Shown: one piece after another, positions 33,292-44,700 of the stretch
Layout: each line of letters begins with the position of its first letter
Numbering within the stretch: the stretch's first letter is position 1
From: Mycosarcoma maydis
Taxonomy: Eukaryota > Basidiomycota > Ustilaginomycetes > Ustilaginales
NCBI RefSeq assembly: GCF_000328475.2
Contig: NC_026481.1
Location: 248,001 to 312,000 of the forward strand
Length of the DNA stretch: 64,000 nt
Reading direction: 5' to 3'
Position numbers and translations under genes: made by a program
Notes under the pieces: model-generated
Database searches by the model: none
What the model was told of the DNA's origin: nothing
Seen by the model: only the letters and a program-made list of their open reading frames with translations

Positions 33292-34068
33292 TTAAGCGCA
33301 AGTCCTGTTCTGACGGCACCTGCCACTGATGCAAGTGTCGTTAAGCGAGCAAGGCTGGCCACGAGCACGCTTAGCACGGCAAGCACTCCTGAAGCAGAAG
33401 TTGGACTTGCATCTGGCGTTGTTAGTGCAGAACTGACCGTTGTTGGCGAGGCCACGTCCAGAGCACCTGTTGTTGATACAGAAACCCGAAGTGCAGCCCT
33501 GGTTCTTGTAGCAGTACGATCCGACACCTTTGATTGTATCACACTTGCTGTTGGAGCAGAAGCTACCGTCTCGGCACTGGGTCGACTTGGTGCAAGCAGA
33601 GTTGTTGGGCAGCGACTTGTTGGCAACGCACCTCTTGTTGACACAGTTTCCATCGATGCAACCAGAGTCCTTGTAGCAGTTAGCACCGCTTGGCTTGATG
33701 TATTGGCATGAACCACGGTAGCAGTAACCGGATGTCGCGCACTGGTCGTCACTGGTGCAGAACGAGTTGATCGGACCAGTGTTCTTTTTGGGAACACACT
33801 TGCCCTGGTCACAGACACCAGAGGCACAGTCGCTGTTGGCCTTGCAGTTGCTACCAGGAGTGGCGGTGGGGTTGGTTTTTGACGTGGTTGTGGTGGGGAG
33901 AACAGAGGGACCAGCTTCCTCAGCACGACGTGCGTAGTCGTAGAGGGTGGGAGTGACGTTCTCGAAGATCTCACGGTCGACGAGGTGACCCGAAACGGGC
34001 TGAGCAACCTGGAGAGCCACGAGGGCGGCGGCGGCGACGAGCAAAGCAGCACGGATGGAAGCACGCAT
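33292..34068 (-). CDS. Secreted cysteine-rich protein with seven four-Cys modules (candidate effector or wall protein)
   Basis: I do not recognise a named family. The protein has a clear signal peptide: MRAS, a long Ala/Leu/Val core, then a likely cut after VSG. A short linker with a possible dibasic processing site (ARRAEE) and a Thr/Pro-rich spacer follow, then seven tandem modules of the form C-x5-C-x(4,5)-C-x(4,5)-C, spaced every 26-29 residues, 28 cysteines in all. In the numbering of the longer frame from 34086, the cysteines run from 81 to 263. The last cysteine is the penultimate residue. Even cysteine number and regular spacing imply seven small disulfide-bonded units, reminiscent of EB or Dickkopf-type Cys-rich repeats. 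The start was taken at 34068, the Met just before the hydrophobic core; an ATG at 34086 adds six residues. A TATA-like sequence lies near 34210. The protein probably acts outside the cell, on the wall or at the host surface; the role is unknown. Confidence 0.85.
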   Translation of the reverse strand: MRASIRAALLVAAAALVALQVAQPVSGHLVDREIFENVTPTLYDYARRAEEAGPSVLPTTTTSKTNPTATPGSNCKANSDCASGVCDQGKCVPKKNTGPINSFCTSDDQCATSGYCYRGSCQYIKPSGANCYKDSGCIDGNCVNKRCVANKSLPNNSACTKSTQCRDGSFCSNSKCDTIKGVGSYCYKNQGCTSGFCINNRCSGRGLANNGQFCTNNARCKSNFCFRSACRAKRARGQPCSLNDTCISGRCRQNRTCA

Positions 34069-37000
34069 CGTTGCTGAGGGAGACAAAGTAGAGGTAGCTA
34101 CTGGCTAGACGGCTAGACGGGATGGGTGTTGATGGGAAGTCCGGGACAAGAGTGGAGTAAAGTTGCTCGATAAGGAAAGAAGGAGGCAACATTGATGAGA
34201 CTATGGTGTTCTTATATCTTGTCTCAACGGGCAGTTAGGACGTAGAGTCAACAAGGATGCTGTGTAGTGTGAGCCGAATACATGGGTAAGCCCAGAGTCA
34301 CATTCTAGCAAGGCTTGCACGGAACAATTTCCCAGCAATCGATGTGGACAGTGGCAACTGATTGGCCTCATACCCCACTCCGCACAGATTGTTGTAAGCG
34401 CATTGGTAAGAGGAAGAGCAAAAGTTTCCTGATGTTGTTCTCAGACACGGGCACTCACCAAGCTCGAATTGCTTGACGGAACCGTTTGTTCCGTCATTGG
34501 GCTTGTTTTGATATGCTCTCCCCCGTCTCGCCAACTTAATTGACCTCCTGCCCATGACAGCTTGCATGTTTGCTGTTGGCTTGCAGCAGGTCGGTATACA
34601 AGCGGGTCGGTGAGAAGATGGTCACAAATCCACTTGTCCGAGCAGAGAACCTCTTGGCACAAGTAGAGTTGTATATCCACCGATCGACATTGACGTGCAG
34701 AGATCTGCAAAAGCGCACATAATTCGAATTCTTGAACCAGCGGAGCTCCCAAACACGGCCTTGAACCTTCCTCAAATGATCAACAGATCGTTTTGCATGT
34801 GGGAAGCGGGTGAACGGTACGGCTACGAGCTCTGTCGACAGGAACCAAGCGGAAGCACTGTGGCATAGCTTTCCAGCAACTGCAAGCACTTGTTTTTTTC
34901 GCTCTTTTTTCCGCCTGTCGCTGCATTGGTCGGAGAGTCGATTACAGCATCCAGGTGGAAAGCCACCAACCTACCTGAAAGCCAAACACACCAACAAGAA
35001 CACACAGTATTTTTCTTTAAACTTGTCCATTTTTCTCTTTTCCTGGAACGTGTTTCTTCGTTTTAGCGAAACCAAATCACCGCTTATTTTTTCTCTCAAC
35101 GAGTCTCGACAAATCGTGAAAAGATTCCTATCTTCTACAAGGCTAAAGCAGGGCGAATGGTAGGAATCGATTCCGACTGCTGGTGACCATAAAGCTACAC
35201 GGTCACAGCTAATTGTGCCCGGGAGAGCATACAGCCACACTCACTGACGTACATTTTGTTATGATGAAGATGTTTCCGTCTCAAGCATGTACGACAGGGT
35301 TCCGGATTAATAGAAATCTTTTGATTATCAAGCTTCACCGGATTATCATAAAAGAGCCCTTTACCAGCATGTGCGCATTACACCACATGGACCTCCGAGA
35401 GACACGCGGCCACTGTGACCTGCAACTCGTTGCTATCTTTGATTCTCACCTCATCTGGCGACATTTCCTCGGCTACGAAGCCTGACCGATTGAGTGTCTC
35501 TTGGCTGATTCTTGCCTGTGCCTCTAGCTGCACCCTCGTCCCGTGCTTGTGCAGGGCCTCGACGTGGACAGCTTTATCCTTGTGTCATGTTTTATTTACT
35601 GGGACCAGCTGCGTGTAGAGAAGGCTTGGCGCTCCACGGATCTACCAAACCGGCTGCGACTGTGTCTAGAGCCAAGGGCTCATGCATTGCGCTTGCTTTC
35701 CCATCATTTGATTCAATTCTGCTTCACGTTCTCATTGATTCTTTCTCAAGATAAGCATTCAGTAGCACCTAATAAAATAGCACAACCAATCCTCAGTTGC
35801 CATCATGATGAGCCAGTAGTCTTCGCTCAACTAGATAAAGTCTCGTAGTATGATGTCTTGGAAGTTCAGGCATTTCCAAACGACTTGGTGAGAAGTCTGA
35901 GCCTGGGTTCGGACACTTTTTTAGGCCTTGATCGGACGGTAGACAATCCAATGTTGCTATTTAGGTATCTTTGGCTAATGAAGGCTGGCTTGTGCATACA
36001 GTCTACAGGCGACTTCCAGCCATTGTTCAATCTGCAGGGTTCTGAACAGATCGTTGTCTATGGATGCAAATGGGTGCGCTCAGCGATGTGAGGCTCGTGT
36101 TGATAGCTCGCAATCACGTTGCAGACCCAGAGATGCGAGTAAGAAATTCTCGATCCCACAAGGACAAGGCTCGCGACCACACCCGGAGTTCTTTTCCTGT
36201 ATGCAGATTCTGTACGATTAGTATGGTGACAATGAGGCACAAGTTTCACCCTTGTGCCTGTTTGATCGGTAAAACTCTATCTAGTTGGGGTATAGAGGAG
36301 AGCAACTCCCTTCATTCCTACTCTTCGATCCCTATTCTGGATGATTCTCCCACTCTGTATTTTGACGTGCGGAGGTACAAGCACGGTCGTCTCGTTCCAG
36401 GCTTGCTTCGCGCTTCGAGCTGATTCGTCTTGGACCCTTTACCGTCGATCCTTCCTGTCTTAGAATGTTTGAAACGAATGTCCCTTAGAATCCTAGGACC
36501 TCTGTGAATTGAGAGGCCTCCTTGAAGTGTCCGTATCTCATGATGCTCCTGAAACTTCCAACGACACCACGTAGAGTCTGCCTTTTAGCTAGACTTCGGC
36601 CGGTCACGGTCTTGAAAGAAACAGGGGCGCTCGACTGGTCTTCTACAATAGGTTGAAGAGCTCAAGCTCAAGACTAAGAAACACAACCCTCCGGGTGATG
36701 GGGTGGAAGCTGCACTTGAAAATGACAGACCCTGTCCGACTGTTTGTGTGGGCACCCATTTGGTGCAGTGGTTTGTGTCAAGAGTTTGGCTTCACTAGAG
36801 ATGAGGATCGGCGGTGTTCGACATTTCATCTTTCCGAGCATTTTCGTTTTTCGATAATCCTGAACCACAGAATCGTGAATACCGTATGATATTTGCGAGC
36901 GATTCGTGAAAAGCAAGGGGAAAGTATCTTGAATTATTCCAAATGGTGAATCACGAATGGTGATACACGATAACTATACAAGATGCGACGAGTATCCAGC

Positions 37001-37727
37001 CACCACAAGAGGCGCGCGAATGGTCCTGAATCCGCCTTGTGGCTTGGCTTCGGCGAGAACGAGTGGAGGCGGGTTCGGAGCTGCAATTTGGCAGTCCGAT
37101 CAGGCGAGGTTGTCATCCACTTGACAGCATCGGTGGCGACAGTCACGAATGCCACGCGGAGGACGAAAGTATTGCCGAGGCGCATAAAAGGTAAGTAGTT
37201 AATTAAAGGCAATGGCCCACTCGTGACCGGAAGCGAGAGGACTAACAATAATGAATGCAATCTGTCGATCCTCTCTTCTTTCAGCTGACTGTTCAGACGA
37301 TGACGATCTTCGTCCACGGTTGCTGCACTCTCCCGGCATGATCTAGTCTCGAGTCATAAGTTTCTTCTTCACTTCAAAACACCAAATCGGAACCTAGAAA
37401 CCAGATTCGAGGTAATAACCATCCTCCCTTAGCCCCGACAACTGACACTGCAATCTGGTTTGCTTAGCCTCCTAGCTCAGCTACTCAGCTGCTCAACGGC
37501 TCATCCGCAGGAGCTAGAAGTCTGGCCGGCGTTCTTTTAGGATCGAGCCTCGATTGTTGCAGACCGAGTTGCTAACGACTGTCGCCTTGCCATGTTTGGT
37601 GGTAAGTTGGAGACCTGCCAATCGTCTCTCTTCTAAAGAACATTACGAATTGAAACCATGCATGCACAGGTCCGGACCATATCGTTCTTCATGTCGCGCG
37701 TCGATCGTTCCGCCTTGTTGTGACTGT

Positions 37728-37752
37728 GTCTGTAACTGTGACTGTGACTGTC
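37728..37752. repeat. Short tandem (TGTGAC)n tract
   Basis: Four to five hexamer copies with substitutions. Confidence 0.75.
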
Positions 37753-38117
37753 ATGGATGAGGATGAGCAGCTGCGGCAATCACGAATGGAGCCAGACCAA
37801 AGTTGTTGCATCGGAATCATCTTTTAGGAATCCAGAATCAGGCCCGATTCGCGATTCGTTTTGCACGTTGCATGCTGAAATGTGACACGTGCATGGTAAA
37901 CTCACAAATCGCAAATCGGGAATCGGTCATCACAGAATTACGAATCGCCAATCACGAATCACGAATCACGGATGTATAAAACCAGTGTTACGCCGACATT
38001 CTCATGCCAATTTTCTGAACACCCAGTGTCGCGCGAGTCAGATTCGTGATTCTGTGGTTCGTGATTCTAAGCCATGATGAGTGTTGGTCTTTGAACCTCC
38101 CAAGTTGCCCGCGAGGA

Positions 38118-38131
38118 ACGCGTCGCGCGCG
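38118..38131. promoter_or_regulatory. MCB-like element upstream of RFA1
   Basis: ACGCGT at 38118-38123, followed directly by CGCGCGCGT, 373 bp before the RFA1 start codon. In ascomycete yeasts the ACGCGT box, read by MBF, drives G1/S expression of replication genes including RFA1. Its use here is inferred from position and sequence only. Confidence 0.45.
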
Positions 38132-38490
38132 TAAATGAGGCAAAGTGGCGCCCCCTTTTTTGTCGCAGCAAATGCGCAGCAGCGTCGTGTGTCGCTCCGC
38201 GACTGAGCCATCAAGCTCGATCTAGAAGAACAGGTGGAGTCCCGCTGACCTTTCTTATTCTCTTCCTCATCATCGTGGAGACCTTTCTTCAATCCTTATC
38301 GAACCAAGATTATCCTCCAGCACAATCACCAGTATAGCTGCAAGAGGTAACAGGTACCTTCTACGCCTTTCACCTTGGCAATCTCGTCAGTCGGATCAGT
38401 GCAAGACAATTGCGAATCCGCAAACGTACGACCCGCACCTTGACACTTTCATACATCGTGTCCTGCGCGCGGATACTTTCCTAGGCCACC

Positions 38491-40362
38491 ATGTCGCTCA
38501 ACGACCTGTCGCAGGGCGCCATTGCCCAAATGATCCAGACTTCGGATCCTGCTAGTTCTTCGGTCCAGAACCCCGTCTGCCAGATCCTCAGCATCAAAAA
38601 GATCCAGGCTAGTGCCACTTCCGCAGCCAATGTTGGAGACCGCTATCGCATCATCCTCTCGGATGGCATAAATTATGCACAGGCCATGCTGGCTTCGCAG
38701 AAGCGTTCGATGGTCGAGTCGGGCGAGCTTGAGAAAAACTGCCTGGTTCGGGTCACTCAATTCGCCAGCAACTCAGTGCAGAACCGACGCATCCTCATCC
38801 TGCTCGACCTGGACGTCGTTCATAAGCCCACCGAGGACCGTCTCGGCCACCCCACCAATGTCGAAGAGGCTGTCAAGGCTGAAGGCGGTGTCAAGCAGGA
38901 AGGCGGTGCCAACGCTTTGGGCAACAGCGCTCTGGGCAATAACTCGGCCGGTCGAACTACACCTGCGACCTCGGCTATGGGGAAAGCAGCGGGTGGTCGA
39001 CCGGGCGGAGGCAGCGTCCACGCTGGCATGCCCATCTATCCCATCGAGGGTCTCTCGCCTTACCAGAACCGCTGGACGATCAAGGCTCGTGTTACCTCCA
39101 AGTCCGACATCCGCCACTGGTCCAACCAGCGTGGCGAAGGCAAGCTTTTCTCGGTCAACTTGCTCGACGACAGCGGTGAGATCAAGGCAACTGGCTTCAA
39201 CGATGCCGTTGACCGCTTCTACCCGCTGCTGCAAGAGAATCACGTCTACCTCATCTCCAAGGCGCGCGTCAACATTGCCAAGAAACAGTTCAGCAACCTG
39301 CAAAACGAGTACGAGATCACGTTTGAAAACTCGACCGAGATCGAGGAGTGCACCGACGCCACGGACGTTCCCGAGGTCAAGTACGAGTTTGTGCGCATCA
39401 ACGAGCTGGAAAGCGTCGAGGCCAACCAGACGTGCGATGTGATCGGTATTCTGGACAGCTACGGCGAGCTGAGCGAGATTGTATCCAAAGCATCGCAGCG
39501 ACCCGTGCAGAAGCGAGAGTTGACGCTCGTGGATCAAGGCAACAGGAGTGTGAAACTGACACTGTGGGGTAAAACCGCCGAGACGTTCCCGACCAATGCA
39601 GGCGTGGACGAAAAGCCGGTATTGGCATTCAAGGGCGTCAAAGTGGGCGATTTCGGTGGACGCTCTTTGAGCATGTTTTCGAGCTCGACGATGCTGATCA
39701 ACCCGGACATTACCGAGTCGCACGTGCTTCGAGGATGGTACGACAACGACGGAGCTCACGCTCAGTTCCAGCCTTACACCAATGGCGGCGTGGGCGGCGG
39801 AGCGATGGGCGGCGGCGGTGCAGGTGCCAACATGGCCGAACGACGTACGATTGTTCAAGTCAAGGACGAAAATCTGGGCATGTCGGAAAAACCCGACTAC
39901 TTCAACGTGCGCGCCACAGTGGTGTACATCAAGCAGGAGAACCTGTACTACACAGCGTGCGCTTCGGAGGGCTGCAACAAGAAAGTGAATCTGGACCACG
40001 AGAACAACTGGCGCTGCGAGAAATGCGATCGCTCGTACGCCACGCCCGAGTACCGCTACATCCTCTCCACCAACGTCGCCGATGCTACCGGCCAGATGTG
40101 GCTGTCGGGCTTCAACGAGGATGCGACGCAGCTGATCGGCATGTCGGCAGGCGAACTGCACAAATTGCGCGAAGAGAGCGAGTCAGAGTTCAGCGCGGCG
40201 CTCCACCGGGCTGCCAACAGAATGTACATGTTCAACTGCAGAGCAAAGATGGACACGTTCAACGATACCGCTCGCGTAAGATACACGATCAGCCGTGCAG
40301 CGCCCGTGGATTTCGCCAAAGCGGGCATGGAGTTGGTGGATGCGATCAGAGCCTATATGTAA
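38491..40362 (+). CDS. RFA1: Replication protein A large subunit (RPA70)
   Basis: Single-stranded DNA-binding protein for replication, repair and recombination. The 623-residue product has the family's four OB folds: an N-terminal protein-interaction domain (1-115), DBD-A (about 190-300, 'IEGLSPYQNRWTIKARVTSKSDIRHW'), DBD-B (about 305-420) and DBD-C (about 470-620). DBD-C holds the zinc ribbon with Cys490, Cys495, Cys509 and Cys512 (C-x4-C...C-x2-C). Domain order and length match the eukaryotic family. A Gly-rich linker (about 430-450) between DBD-B and DBD-C is a local addition. The start codon sits in a strong context (GCCACCATGT). No intron is needed. The 3' end is 280 bp from the convergent small gene. 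Confidence 0.97.
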   Translation: MSLNDLSQGAIAQMIQTSDPASSSVQNPVCQILSIKKIQASATSAANVGDRYRIILSDGINYAQAMLASQKRSMVESGELEKNCLVRVTQFASNSVQNRRILILLDLDVVHKPTEDRLGHPTNVEEAVKAEGGVKQEGGANALGNSALGNNSAGRTTPATSAMGKAAGGRPGGGSVHAGMPIYPIEGLSPYQNRWTIKARVTSKSDIRHWSNQRGEGKLFSVNLLDDSGEIKATGFNDAVDRFYPLLQENHVYLISKARVNIAKKQFSNLQNEYEITFENSTEIEECTDATDVPEVKYEFVRINELESVEANQTCDVIGILDSYGELSEIVSKASQRPVQKRELTLVDQGNRSVKLTLWGKTAETFPTNAGVDEKPVLAFKGVKVGDFGGRSLSMFSSSTMLINPDITESHVLRGWYDNDGAHAQFQPYTNGGVGGGAMGGGGAGANMAERRTIVQVKDENLGMSEKPDYFNVRATVVYIKQENLYYTACASEGCNKKVNLDHENNWRCEKCDRSYATPEYRYILSTNVADATGQMWLSGFNEDATQLIGMSAGELHKLREESESEFSAALHRAANRMYMFNCRAKMDTFNDTARVRYTISRAAPVDFAKAGMELVDAIRAYM

Positions 40363-40641
40363 AGCGGGCGCATGGTTCACATCATAGTTCGCTTCTTTGC
40401 GCTTTTCACATGTAATGTAATCGATTGAGGAGCGTGGCTAAGATATCGTGCATCTTGGGATTTGTGATTTGGTGTTCTACGTTGTCTTGCGTTTCGTTTC
40501 TGGAGTCGGGGGTGGATATTGACCGGGTGGCGTCTAGCGTGTTTGGGATGGTCGTACTTGGCTGAACTTGACGTTGAGCCGTGAGGTCGGCTTGGCTTGT
40601 GTGCGACGAAGCACGGTGAGGTGGCATTCGTGATTCGGACA

Positions 40642-41328
40642 CTAGAACGCAGCGAACAGATCGGCGAGGTCGTCGACCTGCTGTTTGCGCTGACTCGTCA
40701 GGGTGGAATCGATGCTCGTCCATTGCTGGACAAAGTCGGCGCGTGCGATTTGTTCGCAGCTGAATTCGGCTAGCAGATCGCGCTTGCTGAGCAGCACGTC
40801 TTGGTACGACTGGGCGTGTGCAACGCCGTGCAGAGACGCGTCAGGGTCAGTATGGAGCGTAAAAATCGTAAGCAGGACGAGTATCAAAGAGGAGGAGGTC
40901 GCCAAAACAAGAATGGAGGAGCGGATGATTGTGAAAGACGATGTTGCACTTACGTAGAAAAGCTCCGAGATATCGTCGAGTGCCTGCTTTGGATTCCAAC
41001 TGGCAAAGACACCTGGGACGCACTGGTCGGTCTCGGCTTGGCGATCGAGCATATCCAGGAGATGCGGAATATCGTCGTAGATACAGCGCAGCATGGCGCT
41101 GACCACGTCTTCGCATCTGTCCAATGTGGTACGCAGATCGGTCAGTGTATCGTCTAATGTGGCGGACGCATCGCCGCTGGCACGTTCGGTGAGACGCATG
41201 CACGCGCTCAAGAAGATACTGTCGAATCGCTGCGCCAGTTGATCACACCGATGAACCAGCGTCACTACAGGTTGCACCGTAGACGCCATCCTGTTCGCAG
41301 TCACCGTAGATTCGCCAATATCGCCCAC
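40642..41328 (-). CDS. Small protein of unknown function, two exons: 40954-41328 and 40642-40809
   Basis: No family recognised. A GTAAGT donor at 40953 and a CCCAG acceptor at 40810, with branch-like CTGAC about 40 bases before it, define a 144-nt intron whose length is a multiple of three and which contains no stop. Spliced, the product is 180 residues: mostly helical, with heptad-like Leu/Ile/Val spacing and many acidic residues, possibly a coiled-coil subunit of a complex, ending in 'VDDLADLFAAF'. Unspliced, 48 residues are inserted, of which about 30 form a strongly hydrophobic stretch like a membrane segment. The spliced form is more plausible because the consensus sites are good and the flanking helices join smoothly. 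The start could also be the ATG at 41289. It lies convergent to RFA1 and 430 bp downstream of the Nup98-96 stop, on the same strand. Confidence 0.65.
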   Translation of the reverse strand: MGDIGESTVTANRMASTVQPVVTLVHRCDQLAQRFDSIFLSACMRLTERASGDASATLDDTLTDLRTTLDRCEDVVSAMLRCIYDDIPHLLDMLDRQAETDQCVPGVFASWNPKQALDDISELFYVSATSSFTIIRSSILVLATSSSLILVLLTIFTLHTDPDASLHGVAHAQSYQDVLLSKRDLLAEFSCEQIARADFVQQWTSIDSTLTSQRKQQVDDLADLFAAF

Positions 41329-41759
41329 GTCAGTTGAGATCTCGCATCCACCTGATGGTGGTCAGAACGTGATCCCCGAATCCCCCCCAACCACGCATTT
41401 TCCGAATTCGCGCTCCCTCCACACTCACATCCCCCCCCGCCGCTCCGCGCTTCAACTAACCGTGCCACACGCGCACCGCCACCGCGACGCACATCTTGGT
41501 GCGATAATCGTGAATGGATTTCTTCCAACTCCTCACTCCTCCACACCGCCAAACCACGACTTTCACTCACAGACTCTGTGCTCACTCTGACTCGTGACCA
41601 CGGACTGTCGCTCGCATTCACGATTCGTGATTTCAACGACATCGTTTGCGTCCAAGCACCAAGCACAAGCCAAACTCTCCAATCAAACAAATCGCATTGC
41701 GTATACAGGACAAGTATGGCTGTGCAGCGAGCGTCGCTAAGCGGTCGATCAGAACAGCG
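41329..41759. other. Spacer upstream of the small gene and downstream of Nup98-96
   Basis: No gene. Copies of the dispersed motif lie near 41509 and 41617-41632. Confidence 0.55.
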
Positions 41760-44700
41760 TCAAGCGATGCCGATCAGCGAGTTCAAATAATCATCTGCGG
41801 CTGCCTGAACCGCATCCACCTCCAACGCCGCCGTATCCCACCCACCCTGCTCGCCGTCTTTGCCACCAGATACAGCGCCGCTGCTCAACATTCTAGCGCC
41901 CATCGCTTCCAATTTCGCCTTGGCCTCTTCGTCCACTCCTGCCGCCGCCGACCCCGCAGTGGCGGTGGCAATGTTGACCAAAATACGAGCGAGGTTGGTA
42001 ATACCGGCGATCATTTCTGTTCTTGCTACCATTAGCGTTCTTTCGCCCGCTTTGGCTTTCGAGGTGAAACAGGATGCCGTGGCGGAGCGGAGCGACAGCA
42101 ACGAGTTGATTCCAGATGCAAGCGTAGCAAGTCTAGAAGCATACCGTTCGGCCTTTTCCAGTGCCAAATCGCGCGTAGCGCGATCAGAGAGCAAAGCGGC
42201 TAGACCAGGGATCTCGCGTGAGGCGGCTACGTAGTCGATGTACAGCGCTGCTCCATCCGCCCAGCCGGCAACCTCGTCCGCTGGATCTCCACTCACTTCC
42301 AGGTAGAAGGGCGAAAAGAGAACAGAGACGAGCTCGTGATCTCCCCTGATGATGGCTTCTGGCGCCAAATCAAGTACAGCAACGTTGTGCGCTGCCGTCC
42401 AATTGTTCGCCTTGAGAAGCAGTTGGTACTCGCTGTACCGATCGTCTCGCGCACGTGCCTCGTACGATTTCGCTTCGTACAACCACGATTCGGGGATCAG
42501 CAGTCGCTCGCACAAGAAGCCGCGCTCGCTGTTGAGTTTGGCTACATTACGCGAAAGCAGTGCTTTAATCGCAGCTTGCCTGCTCTCGCCCAGCTCCAGA
42601 TGCAACAGCACAAAGGCAGACCACTTCCAAAGTCCCATAAGCTCAAGCTGGGTGGCGTACGAAGACGCTAGCATGTCTGCCCGTGCAGAGTTGCCCTGCA
42701 CCGCCTTGGACTTGGCTACTTGACTGTTGAGCATGACACCGTCACTGTCTTGGTCGTCTTGCATGCCGTCGTCACCATCATCGACAAGACCGAGCTCGAT
42801 TCGGTCGCCAAAGTCACGTCGTTGCAGCACGCGCGAGAGCAGATTGTACAAGTGCCAGGGCAGTCGCGCATCCATGTTGGACGCGCCAAACGCACAAGCA
42901 TTAAGTGCTGGTTCCAAGCCATACGTCGGGTCCACGTACAGCTTCAGTAGCTCGAACAAGGCATCTCGGTCGTAGCCTCCAGCTTTCTGCAGCAGCTGAC
43001 GCAGACGCGTCGCACCCACACTCGAACTCTCGCGGTACCAAGGCAGAGGTGGCGCGATGCCTGCGTTCGTAGACGCCGAAGGCGCCACTTGCGCTTCATA
43101 TCGTTCAAAAGAGTGCTCTAGTGGTGCTTCGTACGCCGACTCGTACCAGAGGAACAAGCCAAACGCGCGCTTCCAATCGAGTCCTTCGCAGATAGGCAGA
43201 TCGCTCACCTGGTCGATGGGATCTTTGGTTGTTCGCGAGTCGGTGCCTTTCGACACGAGTACGTTGCCCGACAACAGCTCGTACACGCGGCGGTGGTCGC
43301 GAGTAATGTGGGCATCCACTCCCTCCTTACGCCAAATCAGCAGCTGTTCGCTAATTTCGGCTCGCACCTCTTCGTCACCACCTGCCTGTGCGATCAGCGT
43401 CGCCAGGCGCAGGTCGCCGGCATCCAGCGCAGCATTGACAGCGCGTTCAACCTGGTTGCCGCTCAGCAAGCTAAACAGCAAGGCCGCGCGTCGAGAAGCG
43501 GCGATGTGCGAACGTGCTTCCGTCTCAACCGCGCCAGCCACGGTGTGACGCAGCCAGTCGGACACCGCTGCTTTGCGACGCATGCTCCGGATGCGGTCAG
43601 CTGTCGCTGTCGGCGCGCCCTCGGGAATATGCAGCTTGATCTCGTCAAAGAGCGCAACGCCCAGTCGCCACAAGCTCGCCTCGAAGCTGCGATCCTTGTG
43701 TTCGAATGACGAGGCAAAGTGCCGAAAGCGCGTGGCAAAGTTGGTATGGGCGGTCGGAATGCCGTCATCGTCGAGCTCGATATTGGTGTGTTCGAGTTGT
43801 ACGCCGAGCAGCTTCTCAGCCTTGATGGCTTCTTCTGCGGTGGTCTCGGCATCCCTGAAGAGCTTGACCTTCTCCAGAACAAGTGTCGAAGTGTTTGCTG
43901 ACGCCGCTGCATCGGTCTCCATCCTGGCAGCAGCCGACGAACTCACGGACCCAAAGTTGCCACCTCCAACGATCCTGCCGTTGTGCACCAAAGTGCCGTC
44001 AGGTCCCCATCCCACTCGAAAACTGCGTCCGAGCGACATGCCGGCATCGAGCGTCTCGCCATCCGCGGCCACGGCATCCGATTTGGCCACATCGAGCTTG
44101 CGCAGCTTCTTTGCTGGCTGTTGCACCTCTTGCACTGTCGCTTTTCGAGGCTCAGGGGGGTGAGACTCGATCTTGCGGTCTTTAGCCGTCAGAGGCTGTG
44201 GATCGGCAGGCTTGTCGAGTGAGGCGACCGATGGCCGAAGATTGAGCGTTCTTTTGTGGCTCAGGCTGGCTCCCATTGGTTTGTCAGGAACGACAGCAGC
44301 GGAAGCTGATTTACTGTCGTCTTGCCCAAAAAAACTCGCCTGCATCACCTGCACACGTCGCGCCTCGGCGGCGTTACCCACCGGTGTCATGGCTCGCGAC
44401 GGCGTTGCGCTGCCATCACGCTCTCGACCGGCGACACTGGAGGAAGGGGTCCACTGGCGCTGCTGACGACGCTTGGCAGCAGCAACCGCAGCTGCCGCAG
44501 CTTGGTTCGCGCCGTCGTCCGAATCCATATCGCCATCGTCGAGCGTCCGCAATGGAGGCGGTGCATCATCATCGTCGTAATCGTCTGCATCGCTCGAGCC
44601 ATCATCCGAGAGGCCGTCTTGATCCATGGTCATCGGAGCAAGACGCTTGCTGGCAGGGCGGTTGGCGCTCGTGCCACTACTCCCCTTGGCGGCAGCAGCA

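Larger units (their letters stand above)
34069..38490. other. 4.4-kb gene-free region upstream of the secreted protein and of RFA1
   Basis: Only short open frames without recognisable domains. No terminal repeats or transposase were found. The part from about 36860 to 38080 carries a cluster of the dispersed TCACGAAT motif. A tract of GTGACT/CTGTGA repeats lies at about 37728-37752, and a G1/S-type element at 38118. Confidence 0.55.

Noticed and set aside
33027..34064. Open frame of 345 codons overlapping the secreted Cys-rich gene in another register
   Set aside because: No signal peptide-domain logic and Ser/Thr/Val noise. The overlapping frame has a clean signal peptide and seven regular modules.
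34069..38490. Transposon remnant in the gene-free stretch
   Set aside because: I found no terminal repeats, target-site duplication or transposase/reverse-transcriptase motif. A similarity search would be needed to exclude a very old copy.
38773..40161. Open frame of 462 codons on the - strand
   Set aside because: Antisense shadow of RFA1.
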